Shown here piece after piece: positions 45,906 through 55,644 of a DNA stretch of 64,000 nt (position 1 is its first letter; each line of letters opens with the position of its first letter). This DNA comes from Parvimonas micra. Lineage in GTDB: Bacteria > Bacillota > Clostridia > Tissierellales > Peptoniphilaceae. The notes below the pieces were generated by a model. It worked only from the letters and a program-made list of their open reading frames with translations. It did not search any database and was not told the DNA's origin. The stretch lies in assembly GCF_021300775.1 (NCBI RefSeq), contig NZ_JAJTJP010000001.1, positions 434,001-498,000 on the forward strand. The letters are read 5' to 3'. The position numbers were made by a program, and so were the translations under genes.

Positions 45906-46884
45906 CTGGATACTCACTTTTTAGTTTTTCTAAAAATAAATTAACAACTGTTTTAAAATCCCCCTCTATAACGCAACCTGCAGATCTTGTGTGTCCACCA
46001 CCATTGAAATAAGAACAAACTTTTGAAACATCAACAAATTCTTTACTTCTTATACTACCTTTAAATATATTATGGTTAATTTCTTTAAATAGAATAGATA
46101 CTTCAAATCCGTTTATGTCTCTATAATAATTTACTATATCATCTACCATATCCATAGTTAAATTGGTACCTTCAAAATCAGATTCAAACATACCAATTAC
46201 AGCAACTCTATTATTAAAATATAAGTCAGCTCTAGCTATCAATCTATTCTTTATCATTTCAACTTCAAAACAATTATTTTGATATAGTTTTTTATAAATA
46301 TAGTCTTTATTCGCTCCTAAATCATAAAGATTAGCACATGCTCTTAAAGTAGAAGATGTGGAGGATTCGTATAAAAATCTATACGTATCAGTATTAATCC
46401 CTATTAACAGTGCATTTGCAACATCTTTTGAAATATTAAAATTAAATTCTTTAAATAAATTAAATATTATTTCACAAGTTGAACTCATGTTAGGAAATAC
46501 ATAATTTAAATCTCCAAAAAAATTATTAGTCTTATGATGATCTATATTAATTATTTTTTTAGCTCTTTTTCTAAAAAGTTCACCAATATCTCCAGGTCTA
46601 TCTATTTCTCCACAGTCAACATATATTAACAAATCTAAATCCTGTTCTGAAACTTCTTTTATATTTACAAGAGTATCTAAAAAAAGTATATTTTTTGGAA
46701 ATTCATCAACTTTTATTCCAAATATTGATTTATCTAAATTTTCCCTTATACCAAGTATCATAGAAATTGTAGATCCTATATTGTCTCCATCAGGATTTTT
46801 ATGTGAGATTACTCCAATTTTACTTGAAGATTTTATCAATCCTAATATTTCTTCAGGACTATTATTCATCTTCATCATTACCAT
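45895..46884 (-). CDS. nrnA: DHH-family phosphoesterase, NrnA-like (oligoribonuclease/pAp phosphatase)
   Basis: The 329-residue protein has DHH domain motifs SHKNPDGDNIGS, YVDCGEIDRPGD and INIDHHKTNNFFGD, with a C-terminal DHHA1 domain containing GGGHTRSAG. NrnA degrades nanoRNAs and pAp. The position between rbfA and truB is typical of Firmicutes. Several ATGs cluster at the start. 46884 follows GAGAGG by 5 bases and overlaps rbfA by 23. Confidence 0.93.
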   Translation of the reverse strand: MVMMKMNNSPEEILGLIKSSSKIGVISHKNPDGDNIGSTISMILGIRENLDKSIFGIKVDEFPKNILFLDTLVNIKEVSEQDLDLLIYVDCGEIDRPGDIGELFRKRAKKIINIDHHKTNNFFGDLNYVFPNMSSTCEIIFNLFKEFNFNISKDVANALLIGINTDTYRFLYESSTSSTLRACANLYDLGANKDYIYKKLYQNNCFEVEMIKNRLIARADLYFNNRVAVIGMFESDFEGTNLTMDMVDDIVNYYRDINGFEVSILFKEINHNIFKGSIRSKEFVDVSKVCSYFNGGGHTRSAGCVIEGDFKTVVNLFLEKLKSEYPDEF

Positions 46885-47254
46885 ATATTCCTCTCTTTTC
46901 TCTATCTTCTTTTGATACTTTTATTATTAACTCATTCATTAATGCAGCTTTTTCAAAAGATTCATCAAGTTTAAAAACTAATTTAGGAGTATGTCTTAAA
47001 TCTAAGGTTTCTGAAATTCTCTTTTTCATATAACCTGTGGCACTTTCTAGTCCTTTTATAGTTTTATCCTTAGTTTTTTCATCTCCAAAAATACCAATGC
47101 TAACGTAACAAATTCCTAAATCATTTGTTACGCTAACTTTAGTAATATTTGTAATAGATGGATCTATTCTATTATCTTTAATACCATTATAAATAGCATC
47201 TGATAAAACTCTATTAATTTCAGATTCTATTCTTCCAAGTCTTTTTGTATTCAT
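46862..47254 (-). CDS. rbfA: 30S ribosome-binding factor RbfA
   Basis: RbfA helps late 30S maturation and cold adaptation. The 130-residue product has KRLGRIESEINRVLSDAIYNGI, DLGICYVSIGIFGD and LRHTPKLVFKLDESFEKAALMNELI. It follows infB after 8 bases, the standard order, with AGAGG before the ATG. Confidence 0.96.
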   Translation of the reverse strand: MNTKRLGRIESEINRVLSDAIYNGIKDNRIDPSITNITKVSVTNDLGICYVSIGIFGDEKTKDKTIKGLESATGYMKKRISETLDLRHTPKLVFKLDESFEKAALMNELIIKVSKEDREKRGIYGNDEDE

Positions 47255-47262
47255 AAAAACCT

Positions 47263-49917
47263 CTATCTTTCAACTTCCTTATCAATATAAGCCTCAATTA
47301 TATCAGTTTCTTTTAAATCATTATAATTGGAAATTCCTAATCCACCTTCATATCCAGTTAAAAGTTCTTTAGCATCATCTTTAAATCTCTTCAACGAACT
47401 TATTTCTCCTTCATGAAGAATAATTCCATCTCTAAGAAGTCTTACTTTTGCATTTCTAGTTACCTTTCCATTTAAAACGTAAACTCCTGCTACAGTACCA
47501 ATTCCTGGAACTTTAAAAGTAGCTCTAACTTCAGCTCTACCAATTACTTCTTCAACATAAGTAGGGGCTAACATTCCTTTTACTGCTAATTTAATATCTT
47601 CTATTGCATCATATATAACTCTATATGTTCTTACATCAACATTTTCATGTCTTGATAAGTCTATGGCACCTTGTGAAGGTCTTACATTAAATCCAATAAT
47701 AATAGCATTACTTGCTGCTGCAAGCATTACATCAGATTCATTTATACTACCAACAGCTCCATGTATTATATTAACTTTCACTTCTTCATTACTTAGTTTT
47801 TCTAATGAATTTTTAACGGCATCAACTGTTCCTTTAACATCTGTCTTAATTATTATTTTTATTTCTTTTAAATTTCCATCTTGTATCTTATCAAACAAAT
47901 CATCTAATGATACTTTATTTCCAGAAGCTATCATATTTTCTTTTTGAACGTTAATAATCCTTTGAGCATAACCTCTTGCTGTTTTTTCATCTTTTACAGC
48001 ATAAATAAAGCTTCCTGCTTCAGGTACTTCTGAAAGCCCTAAAATAACAGCTGGTGTTGATGGAGTTGCTTTTTTAATTTTCTTTCCTTTATCATCAAAC
48101 ATCGCTCTTATTCTACCAGTAGAAGTCCCTGAAATTACCATATCACCAGAATTAAGAGTTCCTTTTTGAACTAAAATTGTAGCAACGGGACCTCTTCCTT
48201 TATCAAGCTGAGCTTCAATTACTGTACCTATAGCCATTCTATTTGGATTTGCTTTTAATTCTTCAACTTCTGCAACCATAAGAACCATTTCTAGTAATTC
48301 ATCAATGCCTTGTCCTGTTTTTGCAGATACTGGCATTGTTATTACATCTCCACCCCAATCTTCAGGTAACAAACCGTTATCTGCTAATTCAGTTTTTACT
48401 CTTTCAGGATTTGCTCCATCTTTATCAATTTTATTTATAGCAACAATTATTGGAACTCCTGCAGCTTTTGAATGGTTTATTGCTTCTATAGTTTGAGGCA
48501 TAACACCATCATCAGCTGCTACTACTAAAATAGAAATATCAGTTACTTTTGCACCTCTTGATCTCATAGCTGTAAAAGCTTCATGACCTGGAGTATCTAA
48601 AAATACAATTTTACTATTATTTACATTTACTGTATATGCACCGATATGTTGTGTAATTCCACCAGCTTCTTGAGTTGTTACTTTAGATTTTCTAATATAA
48701 TCTAATAAAGATGTTTTTCCATGATCAACATGACCCATTACTGTTACAACTGGTGGTCTTGTTACTAAATCTTCTTTTTTATCTTCATAATCTAGAGAAA
48801 TAATTTCATTCTCTTCAGTTATTTCTGGAGTTTCTAAGACGGTAACTTTACCAAATTCTTCTGCTATTAAGCTTGCACAATCAAAATCAATTTCTTGATT
48901 TATTCCTGCCATTATACCAAGTGATATTAATTTTGAAATAACTTGTGAACTATTAACTCCTAATGCTTCAGAAAATTCTTTAACTGTTATACTTTCAGGA
49001 ATTCTAATTTCTCCAGTATTTTCTACTTTATTTTCAAATTCTAAATCACTATCACTTTTAGTTTTATGATTAGCTTTATTCTTCTTTTTTGCTGGTTTTA
49101 AAATAACATTTGGATTTCTATCTTCCCTCTTCTTATGTTCGTTTATAGACTTATTTTTTTTGTTCTTTTCTTGACCTTGTAAATGAGTTTTTCTTGCATC
49201 TCTTTTTTCAATAGCTGGATCAACAACTTCTACCACATCATCTAAAAATTCTCTTTTTCTATCATCAAATTTCTTTCCAAAATCTTTTTTATCTTTATTA
49301 TATGGTCTACTGTCTTTGTTAAAACCTTCTTTTTTATCTTTATTATATGGTCTACTATCTTTATTGAAGCCTTCTTTTTTGTCTTTATTGTATGGTCTAC
49401 TATCTTTGTTAAAACCTTCTTTTTTGTCTTTATTATATGGTCTACTATCTTTGTTGAAGCCTTCTTTTTTGTCTTTATTATATGGTCTACTATCTTTGTT
49501 AAAGCCTTCTTTTTTGTCTTTATTATATGGTCTACTATCTTTGTTGAAGCCTTCTTTTTTGTCTTTATTATATGGTCTACTATCTTTGTTGAAGCCTTCT
49601 TTTTTGTCTTTATTATATGGTCTATTATCTTTATTAAAATCTTCTTTTAAATTTTTATTATCTTTATTCAAATTTTCTTTTCTATCCTTATTAAAACTAT
49701 TTTTTTTATCTTCAGTTTTAACTTCCTTTTTTTCTTCTTTTTTTGATTTTTCAGATTCAAGTTTTCTAAAATGTCCTATTACAATTTCTAAATCTTTACC
49801 TTCAAGAATTGACATATGACTTTTTACATCAACTCCTAAACCAGTAATTATATTAATTAATTCCTTGCTTTGTAAATTTAAACCTTTTGCAAGTTCATGT
49901 ACTCTAACTTTACTCAT
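47263..49917 (-). CDS. infB: Translation initiation factor IF-2 with tandem-repeat N-terminus
   Basis: IF-2 brings fMet-tRNA to the 30S subunit. The 884-residue protein begins with an IF2_N domain ([31 protein letters not shown]), then a long charged linker with eight 15-residue repeats (94-213), a second IF2_N domain ([27 protein letters not shown]), the G domain ([26 protein letters not shown]) and domains II-IV. The linker is hydrophilic, with Lys, Asn and Asp dominating. The repeat block is unlike the rest of the gene. It sits in the nusA operon as expected. Confidence 0.97.
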   Translation of the reverse strand: MSKVRVHELAKGLNLQSKELINIITGLGVDVKSHMSILEGKDLEIVIGHFRKLESEKSKKEEKKEVKTEDKKNSFNKDRKENLNKDNKNLKEDFNKDNRPYNKDKKEGFNKDSRPYNKDKKEGFNKDSRPYNKDKKEGFNKDSRPYNKDKKEGFNKDSRPYNKDKKEGFNKDSRPYNKDKKEGFNKDSRPYNKDKKEGFNKDSRPYNKDKKDFGKKFDDRKREFLDDVVEVVDPAIEKRDARKTHLQGQEKNKKNKSINEHKKREDRNPNVILKPAKKKNKANHKTKSDSDLEFENKVENTGEIRIPESITVKEFSEALGVNSSQVISKLISLGIMAGINQEIDFDCASLIAEEFGKVTVLETPEITEENEIISLDYEDKKEDLVTRPPVVTVMGHVDHGKTSLLDYIRKSKVTTQEAGGITQHIGAYTVNVNNSKIVFLDTPGHEAFTAMRSRGAKVTDISILVVAADDGVMPQTIEAINHSKAAGVPIIVAINKIDKDGANPERVKTELADNGLLPEDWGGDVITMPVSAKTGQGIDELLEMVLMVAEVEELKANPNRMAIGTVIEAQLDKGRGPVATILVQKGTLNSGDMVISGTSTGRIRAMFDDKGKKIKKATPSTPAVILGLSEVPEAGSFIYAVKDEKTARGYAQRIINVQKENMIASGNKVSLDDLFDKIQDGNLKEIKIIIKTDVKGTVDAVKNSLEKLSNEEVKVNIIHGAVGSINESDVMLAAASNAIIIGFNVRPSQGAIDLSRHENVDVRTYRVIYDAIEDIKLAVKGMLAPTYVEEVIGRAEVRATFKVPGIGTVAGVYVLNGKVTRNAKVRLLRDGIILHEGEISSLKRFKDDAKELLTGYEGGLGISNYNDLKETDIIEAYIDKEVER
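49279..49638 (-). repeat. Eight tandem 45-bp repeats within infB
   Basis: Eight contiguous units encode [15 protein letters not shown] with few changes: the first has N for S, and the last ends in DF instead of EG. At DNA level the copies differ at only a few bases, which points to recent expansion or gene-conversion homogenisation. The period of exactly 45 bp keeps frame, so copy number can vary without disrupting IF-2. Confidence 0.95.
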
Positions 49918-49932
49918 ACTAGCACCCCTTTG

Positions 49933-50202
49933 CTATTCAATAGAATCTACATATCTTTTCAGTTCGTCATAAAATTCACTATTTATCTCTGATTCTAATG
50001 CAACATTTAGTCTCTTATTTTTCTTCGCCTTATCTATACATTTACTAGAATTACAAATATAAGCACCTCTTCCGTTCTTTTTACCTGAAACATCTAGTAA
50101 AATACCTTCTTCTTTATTATTTACAATTCTTAATAATTCTTTCTTTTCTTTTTGTTCACCGCAGGAAACACATTTTCTCATAGGAATTTTTTTTGCTTTC
50201 AT
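49933..50202 (-). CDS. ylxR: YlxR-family RNA-binding protein
   Basis: The 89-residue protein starts KKIPMRKCVSCGEQKEKKELLRIV and has the GRGAYICNSSKCI motif of the YlxR/DUF448 family. It sits between nusA and infB as in most Firmicutes. The family is predicted to bind RNA, and reports link it to RNase P and gene regulation. The companion L7Ae-like ylxQ gene that often follows is absent. Confidence 0.93.
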   Translation of the reverse strand: MKAKKIPMRKCVSCGEQKEKKELLRIVNNKEEGILLDVSGKKNGRGAYICNSSKCIDKAKKNKRLNVALESEINSEFYDELKRYVDSIE

Positions 50203-50210
50203 ATAATCAC

Positions 50211-51326
50211 CTATAATTCAAATCCATTGTCTATAAATTCTTGTTCTCCATCAAAACCTACTTCAATATTTCCGTTGATTAGATCTTCTTTATACTTTTC
50301 TAATCCTTTAATATCTATTCTCCAATTAGTTAGTTTAGCTGCTAATCTAGCGTTTTGTCCTTCTTTTCCTATTGCTAATGATAATTGAGAATCTGGAACA
50401 ATAATTCTTGCTCTATTTTCACTTTCATTTGTAAAAACAGCTATAACTTCTGAAGGACTAAGAGAGTTAGATAAATATTCTTTTACATCTTTACTAAAAA
50501 CAATAATATCTATTTTTTCTCCTTTTAATTCATTTATAATTGAACTTACTCTTGATCTCTTATATCCTACGCATGCACCTACAGGATCTACATCATCATT
50601 TTTAGAAAAAACAGAAATTTTTGTTCTACTACCTGGTTCTCTAGCAATTGATTGTATTTCTACAGTTCCATCTAATATTTCAGGAACTTCTAATTCAAAT
50701 AATCTTAAAACAAAATTAACATCTGATCTAGAAAGCAAAACTTGTGCGCCTTTTGTTGTATTTTTTACTTCCTTAACATAAAATTTCAATCTTTCACCTA
50801 CACGATAAACTTCATTTTTAATTTGCTCCGGTGGTGTTACAATTGCTTCAAGTTTTCCAAGATTTACAAATAAATTGTTTCTATCAATTCGTTGAATTTG
50901 TCCAGAGATAAGTTCTCTTTCTTTATCTTGAAAATCATTGTATATTACTTCTCTCTCTGCATCTTTAATTTTTTGTATTACTATATTTCGTGCAGTTTGG
51001 GCAGCAACTCTTCCAAAGTCCATAGTTTTAAGTTTAATTGAAACTTCATCACCAAGAGAGTACTTTGAACTAATTGCTTTAGCATCTTCCAAAGATATCT
51101 CCGTTATATTATCTTCAACAACTTCAACTACAGTTTTTAGTGAAAATAATTCGACTTTTCCATTTGTTCTATTAATATTTATTTTTACATTTTCATACTC
51201 GCCAAAGTTTTTTTCATAACTTTTTAAAAGTGCTTTTTCTAAAGAATCAAAAATTATTTCTTTTGATACACCTTTATCACGTTCTATTTCGTCTAATGCT
51301 CTTAAAAAATCTGTTGTTCCTTTCAT
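50211..51326 (-). CDS. nusA: Transcription termination/antitermination factor NusA
   Basis: NusA binds RNA polymerase and modulates pausing and termination. The 371-residue protein has the N-terminal domain (FLRALDEIERDKGVSKEIIFDSLEKALLKSYEKNFG), S1 domain (ISGQIQRIDRNNLFVNLGKLEAIVTPPEQ) and two KH domains (DPVGACVGYKRSRVSSIINELKGEKIDII; PDSQLSLAIGKEGQNARLAAKLTNWRIDI). It lacks the C-terminal acidic repeats found in E. coli, as usual for Firmicutes. Confidence 0.97.
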   Translation of the reverse strand: MKGTTDFLRALDEIERDKGVSKEIIFDSLEKALLKSYEKNFGEYENVKININRTNGKVELFSLKTVVEVVEDNITEISLEDAKAISSKYSLGDEVSIKLKTMDFGRVAAQTARNIVIQKIKDAEREVIYNDFQDKERELISGQIQRIDRNNLFVNLGKLEAIVTPPEQIKNEVYRVGERLKFYVKEVKNTTKGAQVLLSRSDVNFVLRLFELEVPEILDGTVEIQSIAREPGSRTKISVFSKNDDVDPVGACVGYKRSRVSSIINELKGEKIDIIVFSKDVKEYLSNSLSPSEVIAVFTNESENRARIIVPDSQLSLAIGKEGQNARLAAKLTNWRIDIKGLEKYKEDLINGNIEVGFDGEQEFIDNGFEL

Positions 51327-51336
51327 AATTATCTCC

Positions 51337-51801
51337 TTAAATTTCTATTTGTGATTTTATTATTGCTATATCTTTTCTATAAAAAATAACTTCTGATTGC
51401 CCTACATATAAAGTTAAATTTTCTTTATCAAAAGATTTTAAATATCCAATAAACTCTTTTTCATTATTTATCTTTTTATAACACTTTACTAATATCTTTT
51501 TATCAATATATGTCAATAGTTGTTCATCGCTTTTTATTTCTCTCTCAGCACCAGGAGATGAAACTTCTAAGAAATATGAATCATCTATTGGATCTATTTC
51601 ATCAAGCCAATCGCTAACAAGATTACTAGCCATCTCACAAGAATCCAAATCAACACCATCATCTTTATCAATAAATATCCTTAGTACATTTCCCTTAGGT
51701 TCCTTTACATACTCTGCATCTACAAAATAAATACCTTTTTCAAGAAATAACTTAGTAAAAGTATCCTCAATAGTTTTTAATAATTCATTTTCTTTTTTCA
51801 A
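51337..51801 (-). CDS. rimP: Ribosome maturation factor RimP
   Basis: RimP assists 30S assembly. The 154-residue product has YFVDAEYVKEPKGNVLRIFIDKDDGVDLDSCEMASNLVSDWLDEIDPI and YFLEVSSPGAEREIKSDEQL. The start is TTG, with AAAGGAG 7 bases upstream. It is the first gene of the rimP-nusA-ylxR-infB-rbfA-nrnA-truB operon. Confidence 0.95.
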   Translation of the reverse strand: MKKENELLKTIEDTFTKLFLEKGIYFVDAEYVKEPKGNVLRIFIDKDDGVDLDSCEMASNLVSDWLDEIDPIDDSYFLEVSSPGAEREIKSDEQLLTYIDKKILVKCYKKINNEKEFIGYLKSFDKENLTLYVGQSEVIFYRKDIAIIKSQIEI

Positions 51802-51838
51802 AATTATCTCCTTTCAAACATAATTTAAACTAAAACGA

Positions 51839-51860
51839 AAGAGTGGGCTTACCCACTCTT
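51839..51860 (-). promoter_or_regulatory. Leader hairpin upstream of rimP (possible attenuator)
   Basis: On the - strand AAGAGTGGG and CCCACTCTT form a perfect 9-bp G+C-containing stem with a 4-nt loop, followed by TCGTTTTAGTTT. It lies between the rimP promoter and the start codon, so it can only affect the nusA operon transcript, or stop readthrough from the gene upstream. NusA acts on such hairpins, so autoregulation by attenuation is plausible. Confidence 0.7.
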
Positions 51861-51885
51861 CTCATAATAAGAATATTTTTTTATT

Positions 51886-51914
51886 ATTATAACACAAATC
51901 ATATACAAAATCAA
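51886..51914 (-). promoter_or_regulatory. Sigma-A promoter of the rimP-nusA-infB operon
   Basis: On the - strand TTGATT, a 17-bp spacer and a perfect TATAAT. The transcript start would be about 78 bases before rimP, leaving the hairpin in the leader. Confidence 0.85.
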
Positions 51915-51930
51915 GCAATACTATAAGAAA

Positions 51931-52275
51931 TTACATATCTCTTGTTGCTATAATATCAGCACCTGTATTTAATATATTTTTTAATACTACATCACCAACT
52001 TTAATTGGAGATGAAACTTCTAATTTATTTAATTCTCTCATAATATCAAAAATCATATTTTTAGGAATTTCTGTAGAAGTTTTTACAGGTAATCTATTAT
52101 GAATTGCGTTTTTTATCTTAACAGTTGAAGTGATTGTTCTAGTTGGAAAAGTTAACTCTTTTTTTCCATAAGTAGCTCCTTTTGGGCACTTATTTCCAAT
52201 TACTGAATAATCATTTTCTTCATCTACAGAGATTCTACACCCAACTGGACAAACAATACAAACCATATCTTTCAT
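51931..52275 (-). CDS. DUF1667 cysteine-rich protein
   Basis: The 114-residue protein starts MKDMVCIVCPVGCRISVDEEND and has a second Cys in IGNKCPKGATYGKKE, a CxxCxxxC-type cluster-binding pattern. Members of this family are encoded beside anaerobic glycerol-3-phosphate dehydrogenase-like flavoproteins and may form a small iron-sulfur subunit. The role is inferred from that context. It lies 2 bases after the oxidoreductase gene. Confidence 0.85.
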   Translation of the reverse strand: MKDMVCIVCPVGCRISVDEENDYSVIGNKCPKGATYGKKELTFPTRTITSTVKIKNAIHNRLPVKTSTEIPKNMIFDIMRELNKLEVSSPIKVGDVVLKNILNTGADIIATRDM

Positions 52276-52277
52276 TG

Positions 52278-53543
52278 TTATTCTCCCTTTTTCATTGAAA
52301 TGAATACCTTATTAGTTGATACTGCCTCAAATTGTTTTTTTGTTAATGCTATTTTCTCCATTTCAGCAGGTGCAACATGCGGTCTCTTAAATTCTTTTAT
52401 TATTTTACCATCTTCATCAGAAATTGAAATAATTACATTTTTTTCAACACTTTTAACTCTAAAAAATATTTCTAGCTTACTATCCATATTTTCAATTCTA
52501 ACTTTTTGAGGAACAGTATAAAAAATTCCTTCGCCATTTTTAATTTCAATAGTAGTTACATTAGAATTAGAAATATCGTTAATATACTTCGCAGCTGATC
52601 TTCCGGCTTTTTGACTTTCTCCAGTAACAAAATCAACTAAATCATGAACATGACATACATTTCCACACGCAAAAACTCCATCCATACTTGTTTCCATATT
52701 TTCAAATACAAATGCACCTTTTGTTCTCGTATCAATATTAATTCCTACTTCTCTAGTAATTTCATTTTCTGGAATTAGTCCAACAGATAATAAAAGTGTA
52801 TCACATTCTAATTCTATTTCTGTACCTTTAATAGGCATTCTATTATCGTCAACTTTACTTATAACAACTTTTTCTAGTCTACCTTTACCTACTATATCAG
52901 TAACAGTATGAGACAATAGTAAAGGAATATTATAGTCATGTAAACATTGAACAATATTTCTTGCTAATCCATTAGAATATGGCATAAGTTCAACACAAGC
53001 AATAACTTCAGCTCCTTCTAAAGCTAATCTTCTTGCCATTATTAATCCAATATCACCAGATCCTAAAATAACTATTTTTTTTCCACACATAAGACCTTGC
53101 ATATTTACATACATTTGTGCTGAACCAGCTGTTAATACTCCAGAAGGTCTATCACCTGGAATTGAAATAGCACCTCTCGTTCTTTCTCGACACCCCATTG
53201 CAAGTATGATAGCTTTAGCTTTAATAATTTGATAACCATAATCTTTGCTTACTGCCTGTATAATTTTTTCATTATTAAACTCTAATACCATTGTATTTAA
53301 TCTAATTTCAACTTTGTACTCTTTAGCTAAATCTATAAATCTCTGTGCATATTCTGGTCCTGTAAGTTCCTCTTTGAAATAGTGAAGTCCAAAACCATTA
53401 TGAATACACTGATTTAATATTCCACCAGCTTCTTTATCTCTTTCTAAAATTAAAACTTTATCTATTCCATTTTTCTTTGCTTCACAAGCAGCAGCAAGTC
53501 CTGCTGGACCTCCTCCTATTACAACCAAATCATAAAATTCCAT
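52278..53543 (-). CDS. FAD-dependent NAD(P)-disulfide-type oxidoreductase
   Basis: The 421-residue flavoprotein has an N-terminal FAD fold (DLVVIGGGPAGLAAACEAKKNG), AIILAMGCRERTRGAISIPGDRPSG, an internal NAD-binding fold (KIVILGSGDIGLIMARRLALEGAEV) and FACGNVCHVHDLVDFVTGES near the end. It resembles the partner subunit of GlpA-type dehydrogenases and HcnB-like proteins. With its neighbours it probably forms a membrane-independent dehydrogenase; the substrate is unproven. Confidence 0.87.
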   Translation of the reverse strand: MEFYDLVVIGGGPAGLAAACEAKKNGIDKVLILERDKEAGGILNQCIHNGFGLHYFKEELTGPEYAQRFIDLAKEYKVEIRLNTMVLEFNNEKIIQAVSKDYGYQIIKAKAIILAMGCRERTRGAISIPGDRPSGVLTAGSAQMYVNMQGLMCGKKIVILGSGDIGLIMARRLALEGAEVIACVELMPYSNGLARNIVQCLHDYNIPLLLSHTVTDIVGKGRLEKVVISKVDDNRMPIKGTEIELECDTLLLSVGLIPENEITREVGINIDTRTKGAFVFENMETSMDGVFACGNVCHVHDLVDFVTGESQKAGRSAAKYINDISNSNVTTIEIKNGEGIFYTVPQKVRIENMDSKLEIFFRVKSVEKNVIISISDEDGKIIKEFKRPHVAPAEMEKIALTKKQFEAVSTNKVFISMKKGE

Positions 53544-53553
53544 ATTAGCTAAT

Positions 53554-54990
53554 TTACTCCTCTTCTTTTGTCTTTCCAGTTATAATATAACTACCAAAAT
53601 TTGTATTATATACTTCTTCCGGAGGAATATTTAATTCTCTTGAAATTATTTCTAATACTTTAGGTCCACAAAAACCACCTAAGCAACGTCCCATTCCAGC
53701 TCCTGTTCTTTTCTTTACAGCTCCAAGTGTTCTTGGAGGTAGAGGCATCTTTAAAGAATCTATTATTTCTCCCTCAGAAACCGTAATACATCTGCATATT
53801 ATATTACCATATAGTGGATTTTCTTTAATTTTTTCAGCTCTTTCTTCTGGTGACAAATGTTTAATTCTAATTACTTTTCTACTATCATTATAGCTATCTT
53901 TTTTAACAAAAGTAACTCCAATTTCTTTTAATATATCCAAACACATTAAACCGATGGCAGCGCATGAAGCCAATCCTGGAGATTTTATTCCCGCTAAATC
54001 AATAAAATTTTTACAATTTTTTGATTCTCTAATAATAAAATCCGACTCAGTACTATTAGCTCTTAAACCAGAAAAATTATTAATATTTTCCCAATATGGA
54101 ACATTAGATATTGTTTTTGAAATTTTATCTTTTACTTCATTAAGACCTTCAAATGTTGTTGACTTATCATCAACTAGAGAATTACTTTCTGCATTTGGTC
54201 CAATAATAATATTATTATGTGCTGTAGGAGCAATTAATACACCTTTTCCTACTTTTGAAGGACATTGAAATAAAACATGTTTAACTAAATCTTTTTGACT
54301 TTTATCTAAAATGTAGTACTGTCCTTTTGAAGGGAGTATTTCAAATTCTTTTTCACAAACCATATTATGAACTTTATCCGAATTAACTCCAGCTGCATTA
54401 ACAATATATTTTGATGAGTAAGAATTATCTTTAGTTTTTACAATAAAGTTATCACTTAACTTTTCTATACTAGTAACCTCACTCTCTAACTTAATTTCTA
54501 CCCCATTAGAAACTGCAACTTGTGACATCGCTATACATAATTCCCAAGGATCAATAACTCCAGCTCCAGGTGAAAATAGCGCTTTAGTAACTGTTTTATT
54601 TATATTTGGTTCAATTCTTTCAACTTCTAATTTATCAATAATTTTTAAATTTTCTACACCATTTTTAATTCCGTTATCTAGTAATTTTTCCAAAGTTTTT
54701 TCATCTTCTTCATTAAATGCTAAGACTAAAGAACCACATTCATTATATTGAACATCCAATTTTTTTACTATATCTTTAATCCTTCTTGAACCTTCAACAT
54801 TAAGTTTTGCCATTAATGTTCCTGGTTCCGGGTCATAACCTGAATGAAGTATACCACTATTTGCTTTTGTGGTTCCATCAGCAACATCTATTTCTTTCTC
54901 TAGTACTAAAACTTTTAGATGATACTTTGATAACTCATATGCAACATTACTTCCTATTACTCCACAACCAATTACTATAATATCATACAT
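53554..54990 (-). CDS. GlpA-like FAD-dependent dehydrogenase with C-terminal [2Fe-2S] domain
   Basis: The 478-residue protein has an FAD fold (DIIVIGCGVIGSNVAYELSKYHLKVLVLEKE), the DAO-type core (NSGILHSGYDPEPGTLMAKLN) and a C-terminal BFD-like cluster domain (ICRCITVSEGEI, then GMGRCLGGFCGPKV). The Cys pattern is CxC and CxxxxC. This matches clostridial anaerobic glycerol-3-phosphate dehydrogenase-like proteins. No glycerol kinase or facilitator gene is adjacent, so the substrate is left open. Confidence 0.87.
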   Translation of the reverse strand: MYDIIVIGCGVIGSNVAYELSKYHLKVLVLEKEIDVADGTTKANSGILHSGYDPEPGTLMAKLNVEGSRRIKDIVKKLDVQYNECGSLVLAFNEEDEKTLEKLLDNGIKNGVENLKIIDKLEVERIEPNINKTVTKALFSPGAGVIDPWELCIAMSQVAVSNGVEIKLESEVTSIEKLSDNFIVKTKDNSYSSKYIVNAAGVNSDKVHNMVCEKEFEILPSKGQYYILDKSQKDLVKHVLFQCPSKVGKGVLIAPTAHNNIIIGPNAESNSLVDDKSTTFEGLNEVKDKISKTISNVPYWENINNFSGLRANSTESDFIIRESKNCKNFIDLAGIKSPGLASCAAIGLMCLDILKEIGVTFVKKDSYNDSRKVIRIKHLSPEERAEKIKENPLYGNIICRCITVSEGEIIDSLKMPLPPRTLGAVKKRTGAGMGRCLGGFCGPKVLEIISRELNIPPEEVYNTNFGSYIITGKTKEEE

Positions 54991-55005
54991 CTTTTGTATC
55001 TCCTA

Positions 55006-55635
55006 TCAACCATTTAAATTCTTCATAAATGGATTATTGTTTTTTTCAAAACACAAATTACTTTCTGCTCCATGTCCTGGTAATACTCTGTAATCATTTT
55101 CTAGATTAAATAATTTTTTTACTGAATTTATTATTTCCTCAGTATTACCTGTTGGAAGATCACTTCTTCCAATACTCATTCTAAAAAGTGTATCTCCTGA
55201 AAAAATTATATCTCCCAAAAATGCACAGATGCTCCCCTCTGTATGACCAGGTGTTTCCATAATTACAATAGTATCACCATAAAAATCTATTTTCTCATTA
55301 TCACAAAGCCATCTATCTGCTTCTAACTCAATCCCCTTAAATGGTGGAATAGACTTAGATAAATTTGTTATACAATTATTTAATAATGCTTTTTCCTTCA
55401 TACTAGCATAAACTTGTAAATTATATTTTTCCTTTAATAAATTCACTGCTCCTATATGATCACCATGTCCATGAGTAAGGAGTATAAAATCTACGTTAAT
55501 ATTTTCTTGTTCTATAAAATTAATAATATCCTCACTATCTCCACCTGGATCAACTATAAATCCTTTTTTGTTATCATTATATACGATATAGCAATTTACA
55601 GCATAAACTCCAACAACTATTCTTTTAACATTCAT
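55006..55635 (-). CDS. MBL-fold metallo-hydrolase (glyoxalase II-like)
   Basis: The 209-residue protein has the metal-binding motif LLTHGHGDHIGAV (HxHxDH), METPGHTEGS, FSGDTLFRMSIGRSDLPTGN and LPGHGAESN, all typical of the single-domain glyoxalase-II-like group. The substrate is unknown. It follows dtd after 9 bases, a common pairing after relA in Firmicutes. Confidence 0.9.
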   Translation of the reverse strand: MNVKRIVVGVYAVNCYIVYNDNKKGFIVDPGGDSEDIINFIEQENINVDFILLTHGHGDHIGAVNLLKEKYNLQVYASMKEKALLNNCITNLSKSIPPFKGIELEADRWLCDNEKIDFYGDTIVIMETPGHTEGSICAFLGDIIFSGDTLFRMSIGRSDLPTGNTEEIINSVKKLFNLENDYRVLPGHGAESNLCFEKNNNPFMKNLNG

Positions 55636-55644
55636 AAATAACTC

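Noticed and set aside
49279-49638. 45-bp tandem repeats as a CRISPR array or an independent repeat element
   Set aside because: The units are contiguous with no spacers and stay in frame within infB. The open frame on the opposite strand across them is only a shadow.
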